From an uncultured Methylotenera sp. (GTDB taxonomy: Bacteria > Pseudomonadota > Gammaproteobacteria > Burkholderiales > Methylophilaceae), in assembly GCF_946479685.1 (NCBI RefSeq), contig NZ_CAMLGS010000022.1, positions 1-42,450 of the forward strand: a stretch of 42,450 nt of DNA. Direction: 5' to 3'. The position numbers and the translations under genes were made by a program. Below are positions 17,470 to 27,646 of the stretch, piece by piece; the stretch's first letter is position 1; each line of letters starts with the position of its first letter. The notes under the pieces are model-generated. The model saw only the letters and a list, made by a program, of their open reading frames with translations, was not told where the DNA came from and made no database searches.

Positions 17470-19794
17470 CTAGAACTGCTGCCCAAGCTGGAACTGGATA
17501 GTTTGCGTATTATCACCTGTTTTGCTGTTAAGTGGTTTAGCAAACACTAGTTTCAGCGGACCAAATGGTGATACCCAGCTCAAGCCGACACCGGTTGAGT
17601 AACGTAACTCACTAAAATCATAAGAGTCATTCGTACCAAAAACATTACCTGCATCAGCAAAAACACTCATTCTGAACTGTTTAGAGTCTTTTAAGCCAGG
17701 GATTGGGACATATAGCTCTGCATTGCCCAGCATACGTTTGGTGCCACCTAAAGCATAATCGTTGCCAGTTACAGAATCTATAGCTCTAGGCCCCAATGAG
17801 CCGTTGGTGTAACCCCTGACCGAGTTAACGCCACCCATGTAAAAGTTTTTAAAGAATGGGTATTTTTTACTGCCATAGGAATCGGCATAGCCAATCTCGC
17901 CATTTAACATCAAAGTATAGCCCGGGGTTAGCTCTTTAAACCATGCGTGTTTATAGTCGATTTTGTAGTACTCTAAATCAAGTACTGGGATGGTAACCTC
18001 GCCAGACAGACGTTGTAACACGCCTTTGGTCGTAAACATGATGCTATCTCTAGAGTCATGTGTCCAGCCGGCACTGGTAACAATCGAGTTACTGCTGCAA
18101 CCACTCGCCTTATCGCAGAAGTCCTTGTACTGCTGGGGGCTCTGAGAAGTTAAATCTACCGAAGTAAAGTCAGCGGCAAGGCCAAAGTTAATGCCATCAC
18201 GCTCATTTAACGGGATGCCAAACCTAACGCCAGCACCGTAGGATGAGGTGTTATATGTACCAATATTTAGCGAGCTGGTATTTACGTCACGACGATATAA
18301 GTCAATACCACGGCTGACGCCATCCGGAGTGAAGTAAGGGTCGGTGTAAGAGAGTGAGTAAGTTGTATTAACTTTACCTGTATTCACCTGTGCACTGACG
18401 CGATTACCTGTCCCTAGGAAGTTGTTCTGGTTAACCGTAATACCGAAAACCACACCTTCGTTACTAGATAAGCCCGCACCAAACTGCACGCTGCCTGTAG
18501 ACTTTTCTGTCACGCTGATGTTTAAATCCACTTGGTCAGCAGTGCCTGCTACCGCTGGGGTTTCAATGTTAACGTCTGAGAAAAAGTCGGTACGTACAAT
18601 ACGCTCTTTTGAACGGTTAATTTTATTAGACGCATACCATGCCGATTCAAGCTGGCGCACTTCACGACGGATTACTTCGTCGCGTGTACGTGTATTGCCC
18701 ATGACATTGATACGTCTTACATACACACGTTTACCAGGGTCAACGAAAAAGGTAAATGCCGCAGTGTGCTGCTCTTTATTGATGTCAGGTACCGGGTTTA
18801 CATTTGAGAATGCATAACCATCGTTGCTTAATCTGTCACTAATCGCTTTGCTGGTTTGTGTCACTTTCTCACGGCTAAAGGTATCCCCTGCTTGCACCTG
18901 AATCAGTTGACGCAATTCATCTTCAGGCACCAAGGTTTCGCCAGCTAATTTCACTTCTGAAATAGTGTATTTTTCACCTTCAGTAATGTTGATCGTGATG
19001 TAAATATCTTTTTTATCTGGAGTGATGGAGACCTGCGTTGAGTCGATATTGAACTCAAGATAACCTTGGTTCATATAAAACGAACGTAAGGCTTCTAAAT
19101 CGGCATTTAATTTCTGCTTGGAATATTGGTCATCCTTGTTCCACCAGCTCATCCAGTTAGGTGTGGTTAGCAAGAACTGCGCACGCAGGTCTTCAATCGT
19201 ATAGGCTTTGTTACCAACGATATTAATATCGCGAATTTTAGAAACTGCACCCTCTTCAATATCAAAGCGCACGGCAACACGATTACGCTCCAATGGGGTT
19301 ACCACTGTTTTTACTGTAGCGCCATATTTACCTTGCGATAGGTATTGGCGTTTAATTTCCTGTTCGGCACGGTCTAACTGTGATTTGTCAAAAATCTGGC
19401 TTTCAGCAATCCCAATTTGCTTTAAGCCTTCTTTCATTTTGTCTGTAGGGAATGACTTATTGCCGCTGAATTCAATTTGTGCAATCGCGGCGCGTTCTTG
19501 TACGGTCACAATCAGTACATCATTCTCGGCTTCAATGCGTACATCCTTGAAAAAGCCTGTGCTGTATAGTGATTTAATGGCTTGAGAAGCAAGGTCATCG
19601 TCCATAATCTCGCCGACCTTAACCGGCAAGTGGCTAAATACTGTACCAGCTTCTGTTCTCTGAATACCTTCTACTCGAATATCTTTTACTTGAAATGGTT
19701 CAAGTGCCATTACTGAACCAGCATATAAGCTTGAGACCAGCAACAACATAGATTTAAGTTTTAATTTAGGGTGTTTCAAATTTTGAATTGCCAT
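17470..19794 (-). CDS. bamA: outer membrane protein assembly factor BamA
   Basis: Core of the BAM complex that folds beta-barrel proteins into the outer membrane. The 774 residues have a signal peptide (cleaved about VMA-LEPF), five POTRA repeats in the N-terminal half beginning FQVKDIRVEGIQRTEAGTVF, and a C-terminal Omp85 barrel. The L6 motif appears as VRGY (659-662) rather than the commoner VRGF, and the chain ends in an aromatic residue (QLGQQF) as barrel proteins do. Its start is only four bases after the rseP stop, and its ribosome-binding site lies in the rseP 3' end. Confidence 0.97.
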   Translation of the reverse strand: MAIQNLKHPKLKLKSMLLLVSSLYAGSVMALEPFQVKDIRVEGIQRTEAGTVFSHLPVKVGEIMDDDLASQAIKSLYSTGFFKDVRIEAENDVLIVTVQERAAIAQIEFSGNKSFPTDKMKEGLKQIGIAESQIFDKSQLDRAEQEIKRQYLSQGKYGATVKTVVTPLERNRVAVRFDIEEGAVSKIRDINIVGNKAYTIEDLRAQFLLTTPNWMSWWNKDDQYSKQKLNADLEALRSFYMNQGYLEFNIDSTQVSITPDKKDIYITINITEGEKYTISEVKLAGETLVPEDELRQLIQVQAGDTFSREKVTQTSKAISDRLSNDGYAFSNVNPVPDINKEQHTAAFTFFVDPGKRVYVRRINVMGNTRTRDEVIRREVRQLESAWYASNKINRSKERIVRTDFFSDVNIETPAVAGTADQVDLNISVTEKSTGSVQFGAGLSSNEGVVFGITVNQNNFLGTGNRVSAQVNTGKVNTTYSLSYTDPYFTPDGVSRGIDLYRRDVNTSSLNIGTYNTSSYGAGVRFGIPLNERDGINFGLAADFTSVDLTSQSPQQYKDFCDKASGCSSNSIVTSAGWTHDSRDSIMFTTKGVLQRLSGEVTIPVLDLEYYKIDYKHAWFKELTPGYTLMLNGEIGYADSYGSKKYPFFKNFYMGGVNSVRGYTNGSLGPRAIDSVTGNDYALGGTKRMLGNAELYVPIPGLKDSKQFRMSVFADAGNVFGTNDSYDFSELRYSTGVGLSWVSPFGPLKLVFAKPLNSKTGDNTQTIQFQLGQQF

Positions 19795-19798
19795 TCAA

Positions 19799-21166
19799 TC
19801 AGCCTGTTATTAATCTATTTATATCGTTATAAAACGCTAAAACCATCATAAATGCGAGAATCAGCACGCCAATTCGTTGCCCTATGTTCATCACGGCTTC
19901 CGATACAGGGCGCCCTGTAAAAAATTCAACCATATAATACATGAAATGCCCACCATCTAATATGGGAATCGGTAATAGATTAAGCACGCCTATGCTAATA
20001 CTGATCAGTGCCAAGAAGCCGACAAAGGCTTTAATCCCCATATTGGCACTTTGCCCAGCATAGCTGGCGATGGTGACTGGGCCACTCATGCCCTTCCAGG
20101 ACACGTTGCCAATTATCATATTCCCCATCATTTTTAGACTAAATGTGGCAGTGTCCCATGTTTTGTCTATGGCTTTTAACATTGCGCCTGCAATTGAGTA
20201 ATGCGTGGTAACGAAAAGTTTATCCAACTCACTTTGTGGTGTGTTAAAGCCAGCGCCAATGCGGCCAATTTTCTCGCCATTTTCCTCAATAGCCTCAGGT
20301 GTGACATTCAGCTGCATTGATTGACCGCTTCTTTTTATTATTAATGTCATTGGCACTTCTGGGTGGGCTCTTACCTCTTTAACAAAAGCTTCCCAGTCGC
20401 TGACTTTTACTTGATTAAGCTCAAGTACCAAATCCTTGGTTTTTAATCCAGCTCGCTCTGCAGGACTGCCTGCGGTCACCTCTCCAATTTCAGCGGGAAT
20501 AGCAGGCATCGCAACGATAAATCCGATTTTTTCTAATACGTCTTGCTTTTCATCTTCAAGATTAATGTTTGATACATTGAGATGGTAAGACTTGATTTCT
20601 TTTTGCGGGGTGATGGTTTGTACTTCAATATCAGTTTTTTTGAGCGACTCTTTCAATAGTGCCCAGCGTGCATCTTGCCAGCTAGCTACGCTTTGCTGGT
20701 TAATTGTTTGAATCACTTCACCTGCTTGTAGTTGCTGCATTGCTGCAGGGCTATGCTCTACCAACTTGCCAATGACTGGTTTCATACCCATAACGCCGGC
20801 CATGAATAAAATCCAGTACAGAAAAATTGCCAGCAATAGGTTAGCAACAGGCCCTGCCAGTACGATAGCCATGCGCTTGCCTAGACTCTGCCGATTAAGT
20901 GCACGTGATAGGTCTTGTTCATTCGGTTGAGCGGTATTTGATAGTGGCTCTTCTCCTAACATTTTCACGTAGCCGCCTAGCGGAATCGCCGCAATGACAT
21001 ACTCGGTTTGATCCTTACCAAACTTTTTACTCCAAAGTGGCTGGCCAAAGCCTATGGAAAACTTAAGTACTTTGACACCACACCACCTAGCCACTTGAAA
21101 GTGGCCATACTCATGTACCGTGACTACAATTCCAATAGTCAGTATAAAAGCGAGTGTCGTTAGCAT
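19799..21166 (-). CDS. rseP: RIP metalloprotease RseP
   Basis: Inner-membrane site-2 protease that cleaves anti-sigma factors such as RseA and removes signal-peptide remnants. Zinc ligands are HEYGH (18-22) in the first membrane helix and Asp404 in the LDGG motif. Two PDZ domains occupy the periplasmic middle, and there are C-terminal membrane helices. Length 455 matches the family. It lies between dxr and bamA as in E. coli. Confidence 0.96.
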   Translation of the reverse strand: MLTTLAFILTIGIVVTVHEYGHFQVARWCGVKVLKFSIGFGQPLWSKKFGKDQTEYVIAAIPLGGYVKMLGEEPLSNTAQPNEQDLSRALNRQSLGKRMAIVLAGPVANLLLAIFLYWILFMAGVMGMKPVIGKLVEHSPAAMQQLQAGEVIQTINQQSVASWQDARWALLKESLKKTDIEVQTITPQKEIKSYHLNVSNINLEDEKQDVLEKIGFIVAMPAIPAEIGEVTAGSPAERAGLKTKDLVLELNQVKVSDWEAFVKEVRAHPEVPMTLIIKRSGQSMQLNVTPEAIEENGEKIGRIGAGFNTPQSELDKLFVTTHYSIAGAMLKAIDKTWDTATFSLKMMGNMIIGNVSWKGMSGPVTIASYAGQSANMGIKAFVGFLALISISIGVLNLLPIPILDGGHFMYYMVEFFTGRPVSEAVMNIGQRIGVLILAFMMVLAFYNDINRLITG

Positions 21167-21196
21167 AGCGTTGATTTATGTTGTTAAAGTCTATCG

Positions 21197-22441
21197 TTAA
21201 TGAGCGCCAGCTAAAGTAGTCAACCACTGTTTTGCGGCACGACGGGCATTGGCGTCCACATCCACCAATTGCGCTATGGAGGTTACAGCCTCAATATTAG
21301 ACTGGCTTAATACGGATTCAATCAGTGCTGGAATTTCCATAAAGCCAATCTGCTCAGCAAGAAAAGCCTCCACAGCAACTTCGTTAGCGGCATTAAGGAT
21401 GGCTGGTGCAGTACCGCCACTATCAAGCGCCTCATAAGCCAAACGCAAGCAAGGAAACTTATTTTGGTCCGGTGCGCAAAAGTCTAAACGACCTATTTTT
21501 AGCAAGTCTAAACTACTGACACCGCTTACCAAGCGGTCAGGGTAGCCTAAGCCATAAGCAATTGGCGTGCGCATATCGGGGTTGCCCAACTGCGCCAGTA
21601 CACTACCATCGTTGTACTCCACCATAGAATGTATAACGCTTTGCGGATGCACCACCACTTCAATTTGTGCAGAGCTGGCGTTGAATAACCAATGCGCTTC
21701 TATGACCTCTAACCCTTTATTCATCATGGTGGCAGAGTCTATGGTGATTTTAGGCCCCATTACCCAGTTAGGGTGATTTAAGGCTTGCGCGCGCGTTACA
21801 TCATGCAACTGTTCTATGCTGGCATTACGGAATGGGCCGCCTGAGGCTGTGAGTAGAATGCGCTTCACGCCCATGTCAGCTAATACGCTAGTGCGCTGAT
21901 ATGGCATGACTTGGAAAATCGCATTATGTTCACTGTCGATAGGCAGCAAGGTTGCGCCGCCATCTACAACAGCTTGCATAAACAAGTTGCCTGCCATGAC
22001 CAAGGTTTCTTTGTTGGCTAATAAAATACGTTTACCGGTTCTTGCCGCGGCCATCGCTGGGTGCAAGCCTGCAGCACCTACAATGGCAGCCATGACCACA
22101 TCAACATCCTGGTGTGAGGCAACCTCACTGAGTGCATCTTCGCCCTGCAGTACCGTAGTTTCTACCCCTGCACTTTTAAGTTGCATTTCCAAGGCAGCAG
22201 CTGCGCTTGCTGATAATAATACGGCGTAGCGAGGTTTGTACTTGACGCATAAGTCAAATAAACCTTGTACGTTGGTGCTAGCGGTTAATGCGAACACCCC
22301 AAAACGCTCCGGGTGTTGGCTAATCACATCTAGAGTTTGTGTACCAATTGTGCCAGTTGCGCCAAGTATTGTTACCTGCTGTATTTTGCCTTGTGTGTTT
22401 AAACCCACGTTATCAACTGATGACACACTAACCATGCACAT
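21197..22441 (-). CDS. dxr: 1-deoxy-D-xylulose 5-phosphate reductoisomerase
   Basis: Second enzyme of the MEP isoprenoid route, supplying IPP/DMAPP for undecaprenol and squalene encoded nearby. The NADPH site GATGTIG follows a short N-terminal extension; [19 protein letters not shown] and [17 protein letters not shown] carry metal and substrate contacts. The ATG chosen has AGGG five bases before it; Met3 is an alternative with a poor spacing. The start overlaps the end of cdsA by 14 bases. Length 414 is slightly above the usual 398 because of the N-terminus. Confidence 0.97.
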   Translation of the reverse strand: MCMVSVSSVDNVGLNTQGKIQQVTILGATGTIGTQTLDVISQHPERFGVFALTASTNVQGLFDLCVKYKPRYAVLLSASAAAALEMQLKSAGVETTVLQGEDALSEVASHQDVDVVMAAIVGAAGLHPAMAAARTGKRILLANKETLVMAGNLFMQAVVDGGATLLPIDSEHNAIFQVMPYQRTSVLADMGVKRILLTASGGPFRNASIEQLHDVTRAQALNHPNWVMGPKITIDSATMMNKGLEVIEAHWLFNASSAQIEVVVHPQSVIHSMVEYNDGSVLAQLGNPDMRTPIAYGLGYPDRLVSGVSSLDLLKIGRLDFCAPDQNKFPCLRLAYEALDSGGTAPAILNAANEVAVEAFLAEQIGFMEIPALIESVLSQSNIEAVTSIAQLVDVDANARRAAKQWLTTLAGAH

Positions 22442-23252
22442 TAAACCCTGAGAAATGTAAAAGAGAAATAGCGAGTAAAATCATAGGCAATGTTGGAATA
22501 AAGCCATCAATCCTGTCTAAAACTCCACCATGTCCTGGCAATAACTGACCGCTATCTTTTAGCCCAGCTTGGCGCTTCATTAAAGATTCAACCAAATCAC
22601 CCATGACGCTAAATAAAACCACCAGCCATAAGGCTACAACTAGATCCAGACTAATGTGTTGGTAGTAGCAAAGCAGACTGCCGTAAACCGTCACAGCGGC
22701 TAGTGCCCCTAGCACCCCTTCCCAAGTTTTGCCTGGGCTAATATTGGGAGCTAATTTATGACGCCCAAAGCGTTTGCCTGCAAAATATGCAGCACTATCT
22801 GCCAAACTTACCGTGGCAATAACGCCAATGAGCAACCAAGGGTTAATTGTGTGTAAACCGACAATTGCAAGCCATGTGGCACTAATCAATAGAATCCCTA
22901 ACAACGCCATTAAAAAGCGATGCTGGCAAGGCTTACGCTGACTTAGCCATATAGGTGCCATAAAAACCCAAAATAATGCAGAAAGGCTTAACAGGATTAA
23001 GTCAGCGACAGACTGGTATGAGGCTAGCGTAGTATATGGCAGAGACAGCAAACTGATGCCAACGAGCGCTGTAATCGCCACACTGGTAATAGACTGCATA
23101 CGATTTAGCTTAATCAGATTGGCCCACTCAGCGACTGCTAGTAGCGAGATGCCTAGGGTTGCTATTGCCCATGTCAGTTGAGACGCTAAAAATACAGTCA
23201 ATAATAGGCCTGTAACCAACAATACTGCGGTAATCACTCGGGTTCTTAGCAT
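22428..23252 (-). CDS. cdsA: phosphatidate cytidylyltransferase
   Basis: Integral membrane enzyme making CDP-diacylglycerol, the branch point to all phospholipids. It is mostly hydrophobic, with about seven or eight membrane segments. The family signature is in the C-terminal part: [19 protein letters not shown], then [13 protein letters not shown]. Length 274 is normal. It overlaps dxr by 14 bases and follows uppS by 37. Confidence 0.96.
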   Translation of the reverse strand: MLRTRVITAVLLVTGLLLTVFLASQLTWAIATLGISLLAVAEWANLIKLNRMQSITSVAITALVGISLLSLPYTTLASYQSVADLILLSLSALFWVFMAPIWLSQRKPCQHRFLMALLGILLISATWLAIVGLHTINPWLLIGVIATVSLADSAAYFAGKRFGRHKLAPNISPGKTWEGVLGALAAVTVYGSLLCYYQHISLDLVVALWLVVLFSVMGDLVESLMKRQAGLKDSGQLLPGHGGVLDRIDGFIPTLPMILLAISLLHFSGFNVHG

Positions 23253-23289
23253 TTTTAGATCATTATATTAATTAGAGTTTGAGTGAGCT

Positions 23290-24048
23290 TTAACGAGGTG
23301 GCTCTGAGAGTTGTTCGCTAGTGCGCCCAAAACGGCGCTCACGTTGCTGATAGGATAGTATCGCAGCATTAAACGCCGCTTCATTGAAGTCCGGCCACAG
23401 GGTATCTGTGAAATAGAGTTCGGTGTAGGCCAATTGCCATAACAGAAAATTACTTATACGCTTTTCACCGCCAGTGCGTATAAATAAATCTGGCTCCGGT
23501 GCATAGCTCATTGATAGGTAAGGTGTAAGATGGTTTTCATCATAAGCACCAGCTAGCTCAGGCTCAGCCTTCTGCATTTTGTTCACGGCCTGCAGCACAT
23601 CCCAGCGGCCACCGTAATTAGCGGCAATCGTTAATACTAAACCAGTGTTATTTGCTGTCAGTTGCTCAGATGCTTCAATCTTTTCAATCAAACCAGCATC
23701 AAAACGGCTACGGTCACCAATCATGATGAGCTTGATGTTGTTTTGATGCAACTTAGTCACTTCACGCTTTAGTGCTTCCATGAATAAGGACATCAGGAAA
23801 GACACCTCTTCTGGTGGGCGGCGCCAGTTTTCACTGCTGAATGCAAATAAAGTGAGGTATTCCACTTTAAGTTCTATGCATTGCTTCACTATATCGCGTA
23901 CAGTTTCCACGCCGCGTTTGTGCCCGGCGATGCGCGGTAAAAAGCGTTTACGTGCCCAACGCCCATTACCATCCATGATGACAGCGACATGTTTAGGCAC
24001 CTCGGCAACTGGAGGTACGCGTTGCGTTGCGCTTGAGAATAAAGCCAA
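23290..24048 (-). CDS. uppS: undecaprenyl diphosphate synthase
   Basis: cis-Prenyltransferase that adds eight IPP units to farnesyl-PP, forming the C55 carrier for wall and LPS sugars. The active-site Asp26 lies in [10 protein letters not shown]; the C-terminal [15 protein letters not shown] segment and WPDF are conserved. Length 252 is normal. The start codon is TTG (24046-24048): the codon immediately before it is TAA and the next Met is in the catalytic motif, so no ATG start is possible. Confidence 0.95.
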   Translation of the reverse strand: MALFSSATQRVPPVAEVPKHVAVIMDGNGRWARKRFLPRIAGHKRGVETVRDIVKQCIELKVEYLTLFAFSSENWRRPPEEVSFLMSLFMEALKREVTKLHQNNIKLIMIGDRSRFDAGLIEKIEASEQLTANNTGLVLTIAANYGGRWDVLQAVNKMQKAEPELAGAYDENHLTPYLSMSYAPEPDLFIRTGGEKRISNFLLWQLAYTELYFTDTLWPDFNEAAFNAAILSYQQRERRFGRTSEQLSEPPR

Positions 24049-24113
24049 TTAATGCCCCAAGTGCATAAAAGAGTTGCAATTAAAATATGTCACTGCGTTC
24101 ACCATATATACGA

Positions 24114-24671
24114 CTAAACTGCCATCAAGTCTGCTTCTTTTACTTGCAGCATTTTATCAACTTCGGCAACTGCTTTGTCTGTTGATTTTTGCACATCGTC
24201 TTGTGCACGACGCTCGTCATCTTCAGAGATTGCTTTATCTTTCACCAGTTTTTTAAGGGCATCATTGGCATCACGACGTACATTGCGGATGGCTACTTTT
24301 GCGCCCTCGCCTTCGGTACGTACGATTTTCGTTAAGTCACGACGGCGCTCTTCAGTTAGCATCGGCATAGGTACACGAATCAAATCGCCATTGGTTGCTG
24401 GATTCAACCCTAAATCACTGTCGCGAATCGCCTTCTCTACTTTAGCGATCATGTTCTTTTCATAGGGCTGCACATTGATAGTACGTGCATCGCCCAAGTT
24501 AACGTTAGCCACTTGGTTTACTGCAACCATAGAGCCATAATACTCAACCATCACGTGATCTAATAAACCAACGTGCGCACGACCAGTACGAACTTTAGCT
24601 AGGTCATTTTTTAACGCTTCCAATGACTTTTGCATTTTTTGCTCGGCATTTTTTTTCACATCATCTAACAT
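24114..24671 (-). CDS. frr: ribosome recycling factor
   Basis: Splits post-termination ribosomes together with EF-G. The 185 residues equal the E. coli length. The N-terminal [20 protein letters not shown] and the [11 protein letters not shown] and [13 protein letters not shown] segments are diagnostic. GGAG precedes the ATG. In the pyrH-frr gap (24672-24793) is a 6-bp hairpin (CAGCTT/AAGCTG, 24686-24706) near the ribosome-binding site. Confidence 0.97.
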   Translation of the reverse strand: MLDDVKKNAEQKMQKSLEALKNDLAKVRTGRAHVGLLDHVMVEYYGSMVAVNQVANVNLGDARTINVQPYEKNMIAKVEKAIRDSDLGLNPATNGDLIRVPMPMLTEERRRDLTKIVRTEGEGAKVAIRNVRRDANDALKKLVKDKAISEDDERRAQDDVQKSTDKAVAEVDKMLQVKEADLMAV

Positions 24672-24793
24672 TTATTTCTCCAACTCAGCTTAAACACTAC
24701 AAGCTGATTTATTATCGATTTTCACTCTGTAATCAATATTACATCTATAAATATGCCATATGTGCCATAGAAACTACATATAGCAACTGCCTA

Positions 24794-25510
24794 TTATGGC
24801 AATACCATCGTACCTTCGTCTTCACCCATGATCACTTTTTTCAGTGCACCTTGTTTAAAGATGCTGAACACGGAGATAGGCAACTTCTGATCGCGACACA
24901 GGGTTAATGCTGTCGCATCCATCACTTTCAGGTTTTTGGTAATTGCCTCGTCGAAACTAATGGTTTTATAGCGCATTGCTTCCGGGTTGGTTTTAGGGTC
25001 ATCGGTATATACGCCGTCAACTTTGGTCGCTTTAATCACGATTTCTGCATTAATCTCCATGCCGCGTAGCGCCGCTGCAGTGTCAGTCGTGAAGAATGGA
25101 TTGCCGGTACCTGCGCCGAAAATCACAACGCGCCCTTCTTCCAGATAGCGGATTGCTTTACCGCGGATATATGGCTCAGCCACTTGCTCAATGCTTAATG
25201 CGGATTGCACGCGTGCATTAAGGCCTATATTTTTCATTGCATCTTGTAATGCCATCGCGTTCATCACAGTTGCCAACATACCCATGTAGTCAGCGGTTGC
25301 TCGATCCATACCTTCTGCGGCTGGTGCTACGCCACGAAAGATATTGCCACCACCGATTACAACTGCAACTTGCACGCCTAAATCTACTACTTCTTTAACT
25401 TCACTTACAATTCTGGTGATGGTTGCACGGTTGATGCCATAAGCATCATCGCCCATCAAGGCCTCGCCAGAAAGTTTAAGTAAAATGCGCTTATAAGCTG
25501 GTGCAGACAC
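24794..25510 (-). CDS. pyrH: uridylate kinase
   Basis: Phosphorylates UMP to UDP; hexameric in bacteria, activated by GTP and inhibited by UTP in studied enzymes. The N-terminal [14 protein letters not shown], the GGGNIFRG phosphate loop and the [13 protein letters not shown] segment define it. Length is 238. The start is GTG (25508-25510) with GAGGAG five bases before it. It is separated from tsf by an intrinsic terminator, so it may also have a promoter in 25511-25610; I did not find a convincing one. Confidence 0.97.
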   Translation of the reverse strand: MSAPAYKRILLKLSGEALMGDDAYGINRATITRIVSEVKEVVDLGVQVAVVIGGGNIFRGVAPAAEGMDRATADYMGMLATVMNAMALQDAMKNIGLNARVQSALSIEQVAEPYIRGKAIRYLEEGRVVIFGAGTGNPFFTTDTAAALRGMEINAEIVIKATKVDGVYTDDPKTNPEAMRYKTISFDEAITKNLKVMDATALTLCRDQKLPISVFSIFKQGALKKVIMGEDEGTMVLP

Positions 25511-25611
25511 GAGGACTCCTCAAATTTTAAGTTTGCTTATTTAAGCATAAAATAACGTACTTAGGCACAAAATTAACCCGTAGCAACGTAAATTGCATGC
25601 TTATTTTTATT

Positions 25612-25644
25612 AAAAAAAATGGACTAAGCAATTTGCTTAATCCA
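25612..25644 (-). terminator. intrinsic terminator after tsf
   Basis: Arms TGGACTAAGCA (25620-25630) and TGCTTAATCCA (25634-25644) form an 11-bp stem with one wobble and a 3-base centre. On the minus strand it is followed by eight T. It should end the rpsB-tsf transcripts. Confidence 0.85.
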
Positions 25645-25679
25645 TTTTAATTTTCAAAGGCTGTTAGCCTTATCGATTA

Positions 25680-26555
25680 TTACACTTTAGCTGCTGCTGC
25701 AACCTCTGCTGCGTAATCAACAACAACTTTCTCAATGCCTTCACCTACTGTGTACATGGTGAAAGAAGCGATTGTTGCGCCTTTTGACTTAAGCAATTGC
25801 TCAATAGTGAACTTGTCATCTTTAACAAACACTTGGCTTAATAAAGTAACTTCTTTCAAGAATTTTTGTACTGTACCATCTGCAATTTTTTCCAACATTG
25901 CTTCAGGCTTGCCTGCTTCTTTTGCTTTTTCGATAGCAACGCGACGCTCAGCTTCGATCAGGCTTGCATCAATACCAGAAGCATCTAATGATTTTGGTTT
26001 AGCTGCAGCGATGTGCATTGCCACGTCTTTTGCTAAAGCATCATCACCACCAACGATGTCAACTAAAACACCGATACGGCTACCGTGTACGTAGCTAGTT
26101 AGTTTGCCTTGAACTGCTGGGCGAACGAAGCGACGTGGAGTGATGTTTTCACCAATTTTACCTACTAATTGTGCACGTGTTTCTTCAGCTGTTGAGCCGT
26201 TCATTGCAAGTGCGCCAACTTCAGCGATGTCATTTGCAGTGCTAGCAGCAATCACGCCAGCTAATTCGTTTACGTATTTCAAGAAGTCTTCGTTTTTAGC
26301 GCAGAAGTCTGTTTCAGAGTTAACTTCAACCATTGCGCCAGATTTACCATCTGCACTGATGCTGATGCCAACAGTACCTTCAGCAGCAACGCGGCCAGCC
26401 GCTTTGCTTGCCTTGTTACCAAAACGTACACGCAAAATTTCTTCTGCACGTGTCATGTCGCCTTCAGCTTCGGTCAATGCCTTTTTACAGTCCATCATTG
26501 GCGCATCTGTGCGCTCACGTAATTCTTTTACCATACCTGCGGTAATTTCAGCCAT
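25680..26555 (-). CDS. tsf: translation elongation factor Ts
   Basis: Nucleotide exchange factor for EF-Tu. The start is placed at [16 protein letters not shown] (ATG 26553-26555), which has AAGGAG at good spacing; a frame extended ten residues upstream lacks family similarity. Landmarks are [12 protein letters not shown] and SETDFCAKN. Length is 291. It follows rpsB with a terminator-type attenuator between, as in many bacteria. Confidence 0.97.
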   Translation of the reverse strand: MAEITAGMVKELRERTDAPMMDCKKALTEAEGDMTRAEEILRVRFGNKASKAAGRVAAEGTVGISISADGKSGAMVEVNSETDFCAKNEDFLKYVNELAGVIAASTANDIAEVGALAMNGSTAEETRAQLVGKIGENITPRRFVRPAVQGKLTSYVHGSRIGVLVDIVGGDDALAKDVAMHIAAAKPKSLDASGIDASLIEAERRVAIEKAKEAGKPEAMLEKIADGTVQKFLKEVTLLSQVFVKDDKFTIEQLLKSKGATIASFTMYTVGEGIEKVVVDYAAEVAAAAKV

Positions 26556-26645
26556 TTTAAGCTCCTTAATATTCACAACTTGCATTATTAGTGCAAATTA
26601 ATAGTTTGATTTGATTGTATTTTTTATGTTTAAACTGTCAAAATC

Positions 26646-26671
26646 AAAAAGGGGCCTGAAGCCCCTTTTTT
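26646..26671. terminator. terminator or attenuator between rpsB and tsf
   Basis: AAAAAGGGGC (26646-26655) pairs with GCCCCTTTTT (26661-26670) over a five-base loop, and A and T runs flank the GC core. On the minus strand it stands between rpsB and tsf. Partial termination here would set the S2 to EF-Ts ratio. Confidence 0.85.
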
Positions 26672-26683
26672 AAGCAGAGTAAA

Positions 26684-27421
26684 TTATTCTGCAGCAGACT
26701 CAGCAGCTTCTTCGCTAGCTGATTTAACAATTTCAGTAATTACTGAGCTACGACCTTCCAATACCGCATCAGCGATACCGCGAGCGTACAAGCGAATTGC
26801 ACGGCTAGAGTCATCGTTACCAGGAATTACGTAAGCAACGCCGTCTGGTGAGTTGTTTGTATCAACAACACCGATAACTGGAATGCCTAATTTAGCAGCT
26901 TCAGTGATTGCACCGCTTTCATGACCAACGTCAATGATGAAAATAGCGTCTGGCAAGCCGCCCATTTCTTTAATGCCACCGATAGAACGCTCTAGTTTTT
27001 CAACTTCACGTTTGTAGCCTAAAGCTTCTTTTTTACCGAATTTGTCCAAGCTACCGTCTTGCAACATTACTTCAAAATCTTGCAGGCGTTTGATAGATTG
27101 TTTAACAGTTTTAAAGTTAGTTAGCATGCCGCCTAACCAACGGTGATTTACATAAGCACAACCTGCACGAGTCGCTTCTTCTTTAACGATGTCACGAGCT
27201 TGGCGTTTTGTACCTACGAATAAAATACGACCCTTGTTTGCAGCCAATGTACGCACGTGTTTAAGCGCGTCTTCAAACATTGGTAGTGTTTTTTCAAGGT
27301 TTACGATATGAATCTTGTTGCGGTCACCGAAAATGAACGGTGCCATTTTTGGGTTCCAGTAACGAGTTTGATGGCCGAAGTGAACTCCAGCTTCCAGCAT
27401 TTGACGCATGGTTACAGACAT
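26684..27421 (-). CDS. rpsB: 30S ribosomal protein S2
   Basis: Small-subunit protein needed for S1 binding. The start at [18 protein letters not shown] (ATG 27419-27421) has an AGAGAG ribosome-binding site; a 22-residue longer frame exists but runs into the leader. Length is 245. Conserved segments [17 protein letters not shown] and [10 protein letters not shown] are present. It has a long leader (about 140 bases) with folding potential. Confidence 0.98.
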   Translation of the reverse strand: MSVTMRQMLEAGVHFGHQTRYWNPKMAPFIFGDRNKIHIVNLEKTLPMFEDALKHVRTLAANKGRILFVGTKRQARDIVKEEATRAGCAYVNHRWLGGMLTNFKTVKQSIKRLQDFEVMLQDGSLDKFGKKEALGYKREVEKLERSIGGIKEMGGLPDAIFIIDVGHESGAITEAAKLGIPVIGVVDTNNSPDGVAYVIPGNDDSSRAIRLYARGIADAVLEGRSSVITEIVKSASEEAAESAAE

Positions 27422-27423
27422 GT

Positions 27424-27542
27424 TAAATCTCTCTTCTAAAGGGTTATCAATCCACACAACACCAGAAACACCCAGATACGAATCCAAGCACCCTAGAATG
27501 GGTTGTGTGTAAATTAGTCATTCACCAAATTAATGGCGAATG
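27424..27542 (-). promoter_or_regulatory. structured rpsB leader, possible S2 autoregulatory site
   Basis: On the minus strand the leader has a 9-bp hairpin CATTCGCCA-TTAATT-TGGTGAATG (27542-27519, one G-U), then ACACAAC and a distant complementary GTTGTGT enclosing a G/U-rich loop. S2 represses its own mRNA through the rpsB leader in gammaproteobacteria; that this leader does the same is an inference. Confidence 0.45.
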
Positions 27543-27568
27543 TTTTTGCACGAAAATGCAAAGGCGGG

Positions 27569-27577
27569 ATAATAACA
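27569..27577 (-). promoter_or_regulatory. extended -10 promoter for rpsB
   Basis: TGT-TATTAT on the minus strand is an extended -10, with a weak -35 (TAGCAA) 17 bases upstream. It would start transcription about 140 bases before rpsB, followed by a GC-rich discriminator (CCCGCC) typical of growth-rate-controlled promoters. Confidence 0.55.
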
Positions 27578-27646
27578 CCAAGTGGCTGAGTTTGCTAGGC
27601 TTAGTGCGTAATTATTTTATGTGCAGGTCTCTTTATTACGTATACT

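Noticed and set aside
27422..27487. Longer N-terminus for ribosomal protein S2
   Set aside because: The extra 22 residues have no similarity to S2 and lie in a structured leader; the internal ATG has a ribosome-binding site and matches the family start.
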